Shown one piece after another: positions 35,842-44,747 of a stretch of DNA of 64,000 nucleotides. The notes beneath the pieces are model-generated. The model was not told where the DNA came from and made no database searches. It was given only the letters and a program-made list of their open reading frames with translations. The DNA comes from Microvirga sp. 17 mud 1-3 (GTDB taxonomy: Bacteria; Pseudomonadota; Alphaproteobacteria; Rhizobiales; Beijerinckiaceae): positions 248,001 through 312,000 of the forward strand of contig NZ_CP029481.1 in assembly GCF_003151255.1 (NCBI RefSeq). The letters run 5' to 3'. Each line of letters opens with the position of its first letter. Within the stretch, counting starts at the first letter, position 1. The position numbers were made by a program, and so were the translations under genes.

Positions 35842-37146
35842 ATGAAAGATTTTGGCACTTATACGCCAAGGAGCCGGTTCGAGCGTTGGACCGATGCGAG
35901 GCTGCCCGTCATTCGTTTCGCCCATGACACGGCCGTGTCATATCCTGTCCCGCGAAATCTGAACTACTTTTGGACGTTCGGAGGAATTCTCACATTGATG
36001 CTGGCCTCGCAGATCGCGACCGGCATCTTCCTCGCGATGCACTATGTCCCGAATACTGCCTTAGCGTTCGAGTCGGTCGAGCGCATCATGCGCGACGTGA
36101 ACTACGGCTGGCTCATCCGGTACCTGCACGCCAACGGCGCGTCGATGTTCTTCATGGCGGTGTACATCCATATTTTTCGTGGCTTGTACTACGGATCCTA
36201 TAAAGCGCCCCGAGAGATCATCTGGGTTCTGGGCATCACGAACCTCCTGATCATGATGGCCGCCGCTTTCCTAGGCTATGTCCTGCCCTGGGGACAGATG
36301 TCCTTCTGGGGTGCCACCGTCATCACAAATCTTTTCTCGGCAATCCCGATCGTCGGCGATTCCATCGTGAGCTACCTCTGGGGTGGCTATTCGGTAGGCA
36401 ACCCAACCCTGAACCGATTCTTTTCGCTTCATTACCTTTTGCCGTTCATGCTGGTCGGCACCGTCACATTGCACATCTGGGCGCTTCACCATGTCGGGCA
36501 GAACAACCCGACTGGGGTCGAGATTACCGATTTCAAGACGGATACGGTGCCCTTCACGCCATATGCCACGGTCAAGGACATCTTCGCCATTGTCTCCTTC
36601 ATGGTCTTTTTTAGTTACTGGACATTCCTCATGCCGAACTACCTCGGCCATGCGGACAACTACATTCCGGCGAACCCGGCCGTGACGCCCGCGCACATTG
36701 TTCCGGAATGGTACTTCTTGCCGTTCTATGCGATCCTGCGTGCCATTCCCAACAAGCTCGGCGGTGTCATCGCCTTGGGCGCAGCGATCCTCCTCGTGGC
36801 ATTCCTGCCTTGGCTCGACACGTCCAAGGTGCGTTCGATGCGCTATCGTCCGATCGGGCGGTCGTTGCTCTGGATCTTTGCTGCTGCCTTCATCGGCCTT
36901 GGCTATCTCGGCAGCATGCCGGCGGAAGGCGGGTACGTAATCGCCGCGCGGATCCTCACGGCGCTCTATTTTGGATACTTTGTTGCCCTGCCGGTGGCCG
37001 GCCTGCTTGAGCGGCCGTTGGCGCTGCCCTTATCCATCAGCGAGTCTGTGTTCGCGGGGCGGTCGATCAAAGACTGTACTTCGTTGCCGCTGGATGGGTC
37101 GGTAGAGGAGATGATCAAACCCAAGGTGTCGCAAACCGCTGGGTAA
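35842..37146 (+). CDS. petB: Cytochrome b (bc1 complex type), encoded alone
   Basis: A 434-residue, eight-helix cytochrome b. The N-terminal half carries [15 protein letters not shown], the first haem His pair in [11 protein letters not shown] and [25 protein letters not shown] (Qo-site helix), and the second pair in FSLHYLLPF and [14 protein letters not shown]. The C-terminal half has [20 protein letters not shown] with the Qo motif PEWY. All ligands are intact. It would oxidise ubiquinol within a bc1 complex, but neither a Rieske protein nor cytochrome c1 gene is adjacent. The frame is open to TTG 35830; ATG 35842 is used. It follows the NmrA-like gene by about 107 bp. It may be a second copy used with the core complex. 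Confidence 0.93.
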   Translation: MKDFGTYTPRSRFERWTDARLPVIRFAHDTAVSYPVPRNLNYFWTFGGILTLMLASQIATGIFLAMHYVPNTALAFESVERIMRDVNYGWLIRYLHANGASMFFMAVYIHIFRGLYYGSYKAPREIIWVLGITNLLIMMAAAFLGYVLPWGQMSFWGATVITNLFSAIPIVGDSIVSYLWGGYSVGNPTLNRFFSLHYLLPFMLVGTVTLHIWALHHVGQNNPTGVEITDFKTDTVPFTPYATVKDIFAIVSFMVFFSYWTFLMPNYLGHADNYIPANPAVTPAHIVPEWYFLPFYAILRAIPNKLGGVIALGAAILLVAFLPWLDTSKVRSMRYRPIGRSLLWIFAAAFIGLGYLGSMPAEGGYVIAARILTALYFGYFVALPVAGLLERPLALPLSISESVFAGRSIKDCTSLPLDGSVEEMIKPKVSQTAG

Positions 37147-37278
37147 AAGTTACGCCCGTGCCACAGATTATGCCCGCGTAGACTGAGCCGAGCCGCTCTG
37201 TGAAAAGACCATTCTCCACACCAAGTCAATGATATGTTGTAAAATAAAAGAATTTGTTACACTCGAGCTTTCCTGCCT

Positions 37279-37298
37279 CATGGATTTCCATAAGGTGC
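37279..37298. promoter_or_regulatory. Palindromic element upstream of the PAS kinase (copy 1)
   Basis: The 12-bp palindrome ATGGATTTCCAT (37280-37291) followed by AAGGTGC lies 116 bp before the kinase start. Nearly the same 20 bp (19 of 20 identical) recur at 41011-41030 before the response regulators. It is a candidate operator for one of the response regulators of the cluster. Confidence 0.5.
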
Positions 37299-37413
37299 GA
37301 TCAATCCCCGATGTGACTAAGATCGGACCGGGGATTGTCAGCCCTATTCATGAGAACCGATGCTAAACAGGCGCTGACAGTTGCCAGGCTTTGCTTGTTT
37401 GTGGGAGAAGCCA

Positions 37414-40400
37414 ATGACGGCAGCGCCTTACGTACCGAGCGAACCTGTCTCCGATGGCGCGCGTGCGCTCCAGATTCTTGAAAGCATGCCTGGCTTCGCG
37501 TGGTCGGCAGACCCCTCGGGACGATTCACGTATGTTAGCCCAAGCACCCTTGCGTTTCTCGGCCAAGTGCCTGAAGAACTCAATATAGCCGAAGACGAGG
37601 ACGAGTTCGGCTGGCGCCGGGTCGTGCATCCGGACGACTATGATCGTGTTGCCGCCCGATGGCGGCATTGTCTCAAAACCGGCGAATACTACGACACGGA
37701 GCATCGCCTGAGGCGGTCTGATGGCGTCTATCGCTGGTTTCGAAATTCGGGACGCCCTTCGCGCGACGGCCAGGGGCGAATTGCCCAATGGTTCGGAACA
37801 ACGCTGGACATTGACGACCAGAAGCGGGCCGAGGTGGCGTTGCACGATCGGGAGAAGGAACTCTCTCAACTCGTCTCGATGGTTCCGAGCCACGTCTGGC
37901 GCCTGACGCCCGAAGGTGAGCCCACCTTCTTCAACAAGCGTATGGTAGATTATCTCGGTCTCGACGTCGCCGATACGGACAGGCCGGAGATGAGCCGAAT
38001 GGATGCCCTCATAGCAACCGTCCATCCGGCCGATACGGCGAGGTTTCGAGACACCCTCAAGCGCTCCTTGGCGACCGGAGAGAGCTTCGTCCTGCGGTAC
38101 CGGTTGCGCCGCGCCGATGGCGTCTTTCACTGGATGTCGAGCCGCGCGGAGCCCCTGCGCAATGATGAGGGGCATATTGTCCAGTGGTACGGGCTCTGCC
38201 ATGACATTGACGATCAGGTGCGTGCCGAGGAAGCTGTGCGAAGGAGCGAGCAGCAACTCCAACAGATGATTGACGCCGTGCCCGCACTGATCTGGCGCAC
38301 GACGCCTGAAGGAACACTGTCCTACATCAATAAGCGACTCATGGACACGGTCGGCGTCACTTTCGCAGATTTGACCGCGCCGGATGCCGCCCGGTCCTTG
38401 GCCGATGTCCACCCTGACGACAGAACCCGTGTGGAGCAGGCGCTCTCCCGGTCATTTGCGACGGGGGACCCCTTTGGAATGACGTATCGACAGCGTCGGT
38501 CCGACGGATCCTATCGGTGGACCGAGGGGCGCGCGGAGCCCCTGCGGGACGAGGCTGGCTCCATTGTGCAGTGGTATGGCGTCTGCGTCGACGTCGACGA
38601 CCGGGTCACCGCGCAAGAGGCATTGCACGACCGGGAGCGCGAACTCTCGCAACTCGTGGATTTGGTCCCGGTCCATATCAGACGTTTGACGCCTGAAGGT
38701 GAGCCAACGTTCTTTAATAAGCGGTTGGTCGACTTCTTTGGTTTGGACTTAACCAACTTGGGCGAGCCGAATATAAGCCGGCTCGCGACCGCCATAGAGA
38801 CGCTCGTACATCCTGATGATGCAGCAAGCCTACTGGCGACTGTCCGGAATTCCGTCGCCACCGGCGAGCCATACTCCATGAAATATCGGATGCGTCGTGC
38901 TGACGGCATGTATCGATGGGTTGATGGCCGGGCGGAGCCGCTGCGGGATCAAAGCGGGTCGATTGTGCAATGGTACGCGATTTCGATCGACATCGACGAC
39001 GAGATGCGCGCACAGGAGGCGCTGCGCGAGCGGGAGCGAGAGTTATCGCAGCTTGTCAATATGGTTCCGAGCTACCTCTGGCGGCTGAGTCCTGAAGGCG
39101 AGCCAAGCTTTTTTAACAAGCGTCTCGTCGACTTTCTCGGCCTGGATAGTGTGGGTACGGATAAACCGGACGCGAGCGGATTGGCGGCCTTCGTAGAAGC
39201 CACCGTTCATCCCGACGATGCGGCTAGGGTTGGTGAAGCGTTCACCCGTTCTTTCCTTACTGGCGAGCGCTTTTCTACGACGTATCGCCTGAGGCGCGCG
39301 GATGGCGTCTACCGCTGGGTGAACGGGAGCGCGGAGCCGCTGCGAGATGACAGCGGACGCATCGTCCAGTGGTACGGCCTCTCTCATGACATCGACGATC
39401 AGCTTCGCGTTGAGGCAGCGCTGCGGCGAAGCGAACGGCAGCTTCAGCAGCTTATCGACACTGTGCCAGTGCAAATCTGGTGTGTCACGCCCGAAGGCGG
39501 GCCGGCATATATCAACAAAGCCATGGCGGATTATATCGGCCTTAAGCTGGAGGACTTTGACGCCAAAGGCGGGCTACCCAGCGCAATAGAAGCCATCGTC
39601 CATCCGGACGACAGAGCCGCATTGCAGCAAGCCCTCACGCATTCATTCAGCACCGGTGCATCGTTCGAGTTAAAATTCCGAAACCGTCGATGGGATGGCT
39701 CATACCGTTGGACAGAGGGGCGCGCGGATCCACTCCGCGACGAAAGCGGGGGCATCATTCGATGGTATGGTGCGAACATCGACATCCATGATTTCGTGAC
39801 CTCTCAGGAAGCGCTCCGCGAGAGAGAGCGCGCTCTCTGGCAGCTCGTTGAGACGCTTCCGATCATGATCGACTGCGTCGCACCGGATGGCGAGCCAATA
39901 TATCGTAGCAGACAGCTTCGCGAATTCCTCGGATATGAGCTTGCCGCCCTGGACGAAATTGGAAAGGGCCGTCTAGCCGGCACGCTCGATGCTGGTGTTC
40001 ACCCCGACGACCTCGCGGACGTTAAAGAGGACTATTCCCATTCGTTGTCCACCGGCGAGCCGTATGCGCGCAAGCACCGTCTGCGGCGCTTCGATGGCGA
40101 GTACCGCTGGGTTGATACACGTGCCGCGCCGATGCGCAATGCCGAAGGGGCGATTGTGCAATGGAACGTCACCTGCCTGGACATCGACGGCGAGGTTCGA
40201 GCGCAGGAAGAGCTCCGCTCGGCACGAGAAAGGCTAGCACGAGCGAGTCAAGAGGCAAGCCTTGCCGAGCTCTCAGCTTCTATCGCGCACGAGGTGAACC
40301 AGCCGTTGGCAGCGATCGTTGCGAACTCCAATGCATGCCAGCGCTGGCTCATGGCGAGCCCCCCAAATCTTGAGCGCGCCCAGAAGACGGTGGAGCGTAT

Positions 40401-40932
40401 CATTCGTGATGCAAACTCCGCCGCTGATGTCGTGAGCCGTATCCGCGCTCTGTTCAAACAATCCATGGGAACAAGAACGAGCACGACGCTTTCCAGCCTC
40501 ATCGCCGAAGCGCACAACCTCATGGCTGAGGAGGCGGCGCGGCGGCGTGTTCGGATCGGCGTTGCTGTCGATAGCAGCCTTCCTCTTGTCGCTTTGGATC
40601 GCGTCCAGCTCCAGCAGGTTCTTGTCAATCTTATCCGTAACGGCATGGATGCAATGGATGCAATGAAGGGTGATAAAGCTCTGGAAATTCGCGTTCACCG
40701 AGCAGGGGACATGATCCAGGCCGAAATTAGTGATTGCGGCGGCGGCATCGAGTTTCCTGAAAAGATCTTTGAGCCGTTTTTCTCGACGAAGGAGCACGGC
40801 ATGGGTATGGGATTGGCGATCTGCCGATCGATCATCGAGTCTCATGGCGGACGATTGTGGGCGGAGACGAACGAGCCGCGCGGCGCGAGGTTCATCTTCA
40901 CATTGCCGATCAACGCGCAGCCAGGGTCCTGA
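37414..40932 (+). CDS. Soluble histidine kinase with seven tandem PAS domains
   Basis: A 1172-residue protein with no membrane segment. Seven PAS_3-type domains of about 128 residues run from about residue 18 to 930. Each has a WRLTPEG-like opening, FxNKR, a VHPDD signature, LRRADGVYRW and an IVQWYG...DIDD end. Domains 2, 4 and 5 and domains 3 and 6 resemble each other most, indicating internal duplication. The kinase core follows: HisKA with ELSASIAHEVNQPLAAIVAN (phospho-His near 959), then HATPase with N box VNLIRNGMDAM, SDCGGGIE, FEPFFSTKEHGMGMGLAI. ATG 37414 has GGAGA 5 bases upstream. The likely partners are the three regulators downstream. It resembles FixL-type PAS kinases, but a haem-binding PAS cannot be assigned. 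Confidence 0.93.
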   Translation: MTAAPYVPSEPVSDGARALQILESMPGFAWSADPSGRFTYVSPSTLAFLGQVPEELNIAEDEDEFGWRRVVHPDDYDRVAARWRHCLKTGEYYDTEHRLRRSDGVYRWFRNSGRPSRDGQGRIAQWFGTTLDIDDQKRAEVALHDREKELSQLVSMVPSHVWRLTPEGEPTFFNKRMVDYLGLDVADTDRPEMSRMDALIATVHPADTARFRDTLKRSLATGESFVLRYRLRRADGVFHWMSSRAEPLRNDEGHIVQWYGLCHDIDDQVRAEEAVRRSEQQLQQMIDAVPALIWRTTPEGTLSYINKRLMDTVGVTFADLTAPDAARSLADVHPDDRTRVEQALSRSFATGDPFGMTYRQRRSDGSYRWTEGRAEPLRDEAGSIVQWYGVCVDVDDRVTAQEALHDRERELSQLVDLVPVHIRRLTPEGEPTFFNKRLVDFFGLDLTNLGEPNISRLATAIETLVHPDDAASLLATVRNSVATGEPYSMKYRMRRADGMYRWVDGRAEPLRDQSGSIVQWYAISIDIDDEMRAQEALRERERELSQLVNMVPSYLWRLSPEGEPSFFNKRLVDFLGLDSVGTDKPDASGLAAFVEATVHPDDAARVGEAFTRSFLTGERFSTTYRLRRADGVYRWVNGSAEPLRDDSGRIVQWYGLSHDIDDQLRVEAALRRSERQLQQLIDTVPVQIWCVTPEGGPAYINKAMADYIGLKLEDFDAKGGLPSAIEAIVHPDDRAALQQALTHSFSTGASFELKFRNRRWDGSYRWTEGRADPLRDESGGIIRWYGANIDIHDFVTSQEALRERERALWQLVETLPIMIDCVAPDGEPIYRSRQLREFLGYELAALDEIGKGRLAGTLDAGVHPDDLADVKEDYSHSLSTGEPYARKHRLRRFDGEYRWVDTRAAPMRNAEGAIVQWNVTCLDIDGEVRAQEELRSARERLARASQEASLAELSASIAHEVNQPLAAIVANSNACQRWLMASPPNLERAQKTVERIIRDANSAADVVSRIRALFKQSMGTRTSTTLSSLIAEAHNLMAEEAARRRVRIGVAVDSSLPLVALDRVQLQQVLVNLIRNGMDAMDAMKGDKALEIRVHRAGDMIQAEISDCGGGIEFPEKIFEPFFSTKEHGMGMGLAICRSIIESHGGRLWAETNEPRGARFIFTLPINAQPGS

Positions 40933-41010
40933 CGCCTACCGCATTGTCCTCATAAGCGACAGGCGCGTGCCGGGCTGATACTAGCGAAACCGCAACAGGT
41001 TGAGGCAATG

Positions 41011-41030
41011 CATGGATTTCCATAGGGTGC
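41011..41030. promoter_or_regulatory. Palindromic element upstream of the response regulators (copy 2)
   Basis: ATGGATTTCCAT (41012-41023) followed by AGGGTGC matches the element at 37279-37298 in 19 of 20 bases. It lies just upstream of a kinase-gene remnant, as copy 1 lies upstream of the intact kinase. Confidence 0.5.
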
Positions 41031-41077
41031 ACCGGGAGAACGACAAGACTAACATGGGATGTGAGTTCAGCAGCCAG

Positions 41078-41209
41078 GTTGAGATGAAGTTGACAATCTG
41101 CTGGTCGAATATCGCGCCTTATGGCGGGCAGTTGTGGTCGGAGGCGAACGAACCGCAGGACATAATGTTCAACTTTGCATCGCCCGTGGGAGTAAAAGCG
41201 GCGCTATGA
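41078..41209 (+). pseudogene. Remnant of a second histidine kinase (C-terminal end only)
   Basis: The frame reads LTICWSNIAPYGGQLWSEAN-EP and ends PVGVKAAL. This aligns with the C terminus of the intact kinase just upstream (LAICRSIIESHGGRLWAETN-EP, then the RFIFTLP strand). Only the G2-box-distal part of the HATPase domain remains. With the duplicated palindrome at 41011 it suggests a second kinase gene that has lost nearly all its coding sequence, leaving promoter and tail. The regulator start at 41206 overlaps its stop. Confidence 0.6.
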
Positions 41210-41853
41210 CGACGAATGACCATATTGTCTTCATCGTCGATGACGATGAACGCGTTCGTGACGCACTCAGTGAGTTGCTCGCCTCGCATGGCATGCGTTC
41301 TATCGCCTTCGGATCAGCCGGTGAGTATGTTAAAGCGGACAAGCCGGATGTTCCTGCCTGCCTCGTCCTCGACGTTGAGCTACCGGATATCAATGGGCTT
41401 GAGCTGCAGAGGCAGATTGCCGAAGGCGACCATCCAGTGGTCGTCTTCATAACAGGTCATGGCGACATTCCATCTTCGGTCCGCGCAATTAAGCGAGGTG
41501 CGGTGGACTTCCTGACTAAGCCTTTCAGTGAGGCGGATTTTATGGCCGCGATTCAGGTCGCACTTGCTCAGGATCGGACCGTCAGATCGGAGCGCGCCGA
41601 ATTGAATGCCTTGCGACAACGTTACATAAATCTGACGCCGCGCGAACGTGACGTATTTCCACTGGTAGTAAGCGGCCTTCTCAACAAGCAGGCGGCCGCT
41701 GAGCTGGGCATCAGTGAAGTCACGCTGCAAATTCATAGAAGGAATGTGATGCAGAAAATGGCAGCGGCATCCCTCGCCGATCTCGTGCGCATTGCGGAGA
41801 GATTAGGCATCCCGATTACTCACTCGCGCTGGACGGGAGGGAGTGGAGTGTGA
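41206..41853 (+). CDS. FixJ/NarL-type response regulator (receiver plus LuxR helix-turn-helix)
   Basis: A 215-residue regulator. The receiver domain (residues 5-118) has the acidic pair VDDD, the phosphoacceptor Asp in LVLDVELPDINGLE, the Thr in FITGHGD and Lys in FLTKPF. The output domain (about 145-205) is LuxR-type: LTPRERDVFPLVVSGLLNKQ, AAAELGISEVTLQIHRRNVM. ITGHGDIPSSVRAIKRGAVD is a FixJ-family signature. It is probably phosphorylated by the PAS kinase upstream. The ATG at 41206 matches the domain start, although its ribosome site is weak. It overlaps the next gene by 4 bp. Confidence 0.92.
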   Translation: MTTNDHIVFIVDDDERVRDALSELLASHGMRSIAFGSAGEYVKADKPDVPACLVLDVELPDINGLELQRQIAEGDHPVVVFITGHGDIPSSVRAIKRGAVDFLTKPFSEADFMAAIQVALAQDRTVRSERAELNALRQRYINLTPRERDVFPLVVSGLLNKQAAAELGISEVTLQIHRRNVMQKMAAASLADLVRIAERLGIPITHSRWTGGSGV

Positions 41854-42227
41854 CCAGGCAAAGGCCCGTAATCGCGGTCGTCGACGATGATCCACGGATC
41901 TTGGAATCGTTGGAGGATCTTTTGGAGTCGGCGGGTTACGCAGCCTGTGGCTTCTCCTCGGCCCAATTATTGCTCGTCAACGGGCTGGCAGGCGTCGACG
42001 TCCTCATCACTGACATTGGGATGCCTGGCATGGACGGCTTCGAACTACGTGACTTGGTGAGAAAGACGCGTCCAGATCTGCCGGTATTCCTGATTACAGG
42101 CCGCCACGAGATTGCCGACCAAAGTCGAGTCCAGGGTATCAGCGGGTTCTTCCGCAAACCTTTCGATTCGCACGCGCTGCTGGCGGCGATTGGCGAAGCA
42201 TTGCCAGAATCGAGAACCGGAGGATGA
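41850..42227 (+). CDS. Single-domain response regulator
   Basis: A 125-residue stand-alone receiver (CheY-like). The acidic pair VDDD, phosphoacceptor Asp in LITDIGMPGMDGFEL, Thr in FLITGRHE and Lys in FFRKPFDSHAL are all present. With no output domain it probably acts as a phosphate sink or relay between the multi-PAS kinase and the two FixJ-like regulators. GTG 41850 overlaps the preceding stop (GTGTGA), and GGGAGG lies upstream, so translation is coupled. Confidence 0.9.
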   Translation: MTRQRPVIAVVDDDPRILESLEDLLESAGYAACGFSSAQLLLVNGLAGVDVLITDIGMPGMDGFELRDLVRKTRPDLPVFLITGRHEIADQSRVQGISGFFRKPFDSHALLAAIGEALPESRTGG

Positions 42228-42229
42228 GC

Positions 42230-42922
42230 ATGAGAGTCGATCAGCCGAATCCACGAGAATTGGCGGTACTGTCGCCCAAACGGATAAGAGATGTAGGGCA
42301 GCCGCTCGTTATTATCGTCGATGACGATGCCTCTGTTCGAGAGGCGCTGTCCGACTTGATCCTATCCGCAGGCTTCCAATCAGTCAGCTTTGCTTCGGCG
42401 CATGAATTGCTTGACGCGCATGTCTTGGATAATCCGGGCTGTCTGATCCTGGATGTGCGCATGCCGGGAGTGAGCGGACTCGATTTGCAGCATTATCTAG
42501 TCCGAAACGGAAGACCGAAGCCGGTTATTTTCCTTACTGGACATGGCGACATTCCTATGTCGGTTCAGGCCATGAAGGCCGGAGCAATCGACTTCCTCAC
42601 AAAACCGTTTCGCGACCAGACCCTGCTCGACGCCGTGACCATTGCCATCGAAAGGGATATCGCGCAGATGGAAGAAGCCCAGCGTGCCAAGGAGCACTTT
42701 GACCGGTTTGCAACGCTGACGTATCGTGAGCGGCAAGTTATGCGTGAAGTAGCGCTCGGTCGCCTCAATAAGCAAATTGCCTTTGATCTCGGCATCAAGG
42801 AGATCACAGTCAAGCTCCATCGCAGCAATGTCATGCGCAAGATGCAGGCGGCTTCCCTCGGTGAACTCATCCGCGCATGGGAGACGCTACCTGCCGACCT
42901 ACGTGGCCAGCGCGGACTCTAA
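42230..42922 (+). CDS. FixJ/NarL-type response regulator, second in cluster
   Basis: A 230-residue regulator with a 20-residue leader, a receiver (VIIVDDDASVREALSDLI; Asp in LILDVRMPGVSGLDL; TGHGDIPMSVQAMKAGAID; FLTKPF) and a LuxR-type output (LTYRERQVMREVALGRLNKQ, IAFDLGIKEITVKLHRSNVM). It is clearly paralogous to the regulator at 41206. ATG 42230 has GGAGG 6 bases upstream; the ATG at 42224 overlapping the previous stop has its ribosome site too close. It is the last gene of the kinase-regulator series. Confidence 0.92.
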   Translation: MRVDQPNPRELAVLSPKRIRDVGQPLVIIVDDDASVREALSDLILSAGFQSVSFASAHELLDAHVLDNPGCLILDVRMPGVSGLDLQHYLVRNGRPKPVIFLTGHGDIPMSVQAMKAGAIDFLTKPFRDQTLLDAVTIAIERDIAQMEEAQRAKEHFDRFATLTYRERQVMREVALGRLNKQIAFDLGIKEITVKLHRSNVMRKMQAASLGELIRAWETLPADLRGQRGL

Positions 42923-43100
42923 TGTTCGTGCGCCGCTAGCACACCCCTCTCACCAGACCAGGGTATCAGCTACGACGCAACATGCTTCGCTCTTCGGATA
43001 CGAGAGGCCATAGGCTCACAATGAACGCTACGAGGTACAAGGACTGCACTTGTACCCACTTCAGAGCGAGATCCAACTATCACGAACAGGAATCCTCTTG

Positions 43101-43541
43101 ATGGGTGACAGTGTTTTTTCACCACGTGTCGGTTGTGGGGCAGCAGTTTTGCATGAGGGCAAGCTCCTGCTTGTGAAACGCTGCAGGCCACCTGAAGCCG
43201 GTCACTGGGGGCTGCCTGGCGGCAAGGTCGATTGGCTCGAGCCCGTTTCTGCGGCTGTTGCTCGAGAGATTTCTGAAGAACTCGGGATCGTCATTAGGCC
43301 GCAACAGCTTCTGTGCATTGTGGATCAGATCGACATTCATGGAAACGAGCATTGGGTCGCCCCCGTTTACCTGGTTGAAGATTTCATTGGAGAACCGGAG
43401 CTGCGGGAGCCGAAGGCACTGTCAGAGTTCGGCTGGTTCCATCTCGACCAAATGCCAGCGCCTTTGACCCGCGCGACCGAAGTCACGATCGCTGTTCTCA
43501 AGGAGAGTCGAACAGAATTATACAGTGGTTGTTCGTCGTAA
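43101..43541 (+). CDS. Nudix hydrolase
   Basis: A 146-residue protein whose Nudix box is complete: GGKVDWLEPVSAAVAREISE followed by ELGI at about residues 38-61, fitting Gx5Ex7REUxEExGU. The box coordinates Mg for hydrolysis of nucleoside diphosphates linked to another moiety; the ADP-ribose or MutT-like substrate cannot be told. FGWFHLDQMP near 115-124 is a frequent C-terminal motif. ATG 43101 has AGGA 10 bases upstream; the open frame extends to 43050. It is separated from the regulators by about 180 bp. Confidence 0.9.
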   Translation: MGDSVFSPRVGCGAAVLHEGKLLLVKRCRPPEAGHWGLPGGKVDWLEPVSAAVAREISEELGIVIRPQQLLCIVDQIDIHGNEHWVAPVYLVEDFIGEPELREPKALSEFGWFHLDQMPAPLTRATEVTIAVLKESRTELYSGCSS

Positions 43542-44145
43542 CCGATCGTAGTGGATCTGATTTCTTTCTCGGCTTTCGTGATGCGGTGTTGGCATAAATT
43601 ATGTGCCGACGCGCATCCTCATTTCCGGTTCCCCTAGTCAGGCGCTGCCAAAGGACACAAAGACGAAAAAGTCACTATAGATAATTCTATGATCGTCGCC
43701 CCCAGGTTCAACAAGTAAATCATACAGACTTGAGGGTGCGCATTAATGAAAGTGGTGTCCAATAGGAAGTGACATTTCACAGGCTTAAAGATCGCCCTGA
43801 AAAGTTTGGCTGTCAAACTCAGCAGTTCATGAGCGCTTACAAACCGTGTGGTCAGGCAAGACGACATGCGGCCTCGCGTCACCTACGGGTATATCCTCAA
43901 AGCGAGACATGCTCGCAGGGCCTTTCCGGGAAGTAGGGAAAGGCCGTGCCTATGCGCCGTAGAGGTCGGCTTATTGCCGCCTATATCCTATCGCCTGCTC
44001 GGCTGCAGGGTCATCCTAAACTTCAGTTTAGTCGTCGTAGACTAATCGAGATATCACCCGATCCATCAGGCTAATAGCGCGAACATGCCTGGGACGACAT
44101 GCTTCGTTGGTGATGTACGGACAATGACGGTTAAGGAAATAGGGC
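43542..44145. other. Gene-free stretch with a small hairpin
   Basis: About 600 bp. The only structure seen is a 9-bp stem (GGCCTTTCC 43919-43927 with GGAAAGGCC 43937-43945). No coding sequence was recognised. Confidence 0.4.
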
Positions 44146-44673
44146 ATGGATACCGCGACCCCAGAAAATCTTAAGTCATATCGAGAAAGCGCTCCCGCCC
44201 TGCGGGTGAACTATGCAACGCAATCGCCCGACCTCTTCAAGAAGCTGCTCGACCTGACGACTTCCATAAGGAAGAGCGGCCTTGAGGAGGCAATCATTAG
44301 CTTGATTGAAATCCGCGCATCTCAGCTCAACGGCTGCAGCTTCTGCCTCGACATGCATGTGAAGCAAGCGAAGCTCCACGGTGAGCGCGAGCTGCGGCTT
44401 TACCATGTCGCAACCTGGCGTGAGTCCCCTCTGTTCGAGCCGAGGGAGCGTGCTGCCCTCGCGTGGGCCGAATTACTCACCAAGCTGCCGGATGGTGGCG
44501 TGCCTGACGACCTCTATGAGCGCGTCCGCGGTCAATTCTCCGAGAGAGAATTGTCCGATCTGACATTTGCGATCATGGCAATTAACGCCTGGAACCGCGC
44601 AGGTGTCGCGTTTCGGGCTGTTCCAGGATCGGCCGACAAGGTCTACGGCCTCGACAAGGCTGGCCTAAACTGA
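44146..44673 (+). CDS. AhpD/carboxymuconolactone decarboxylase-family peroxidase-like protein
   Basis: A 175-residue CMD-family protein of the AhpD-like subgroup. The catalytic CxxC with distal His is present in LNGCSFCLDMHVKQAKLHGE (about 62-81). EPRERAALAWAELLTKLPDG and AIMAINAWNRAGVAFRAVPG are subgroup landmarks. Members reduce peroxides or act as disulfide reductases. The ATG has AAGGA 8 bases upstream. It begins a same-strand series with the NmrA-like and cupin genes, suggesting an oxidative-stress or detoxification operon. Confidence 0.9.
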   Translation: MDTATPENLKSYRESAPALRVNYATQSPDLFKKLLDLTTSIRKSGLEEAIISLIEIRASQLNGCSFCLDMHVKQAKLHGERELRLYHVATWRESPLFEPRERAALAWAELLTKLPDGGVPDDLYERVRGQFSERELSDLTFAIMAINAWNRAGVAFRAVPGSADKVYGLDKAGLN

Positions 44674-44747
44674 GGCTGGAGACCTCGGCACACGACTACT
44701 CGACGTCACGAATGGCGCTGCAGTGGTTCTACGGGAGAATATTTATC

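Noticed and set aside
37363..38412. A 349-codon open frame antisense to the PAS kinase
   Set aside because: It mirrors the repeated PAS coding sequence and has no family resemblance; the plus-strand kinase explains the region.
43919..43945. Hairpin GGCCTTTCC/GGAAAGGCC as a terminator
   Set aside because: No gene ends close to it and no T tract follows; it is noted only as a weak structure.
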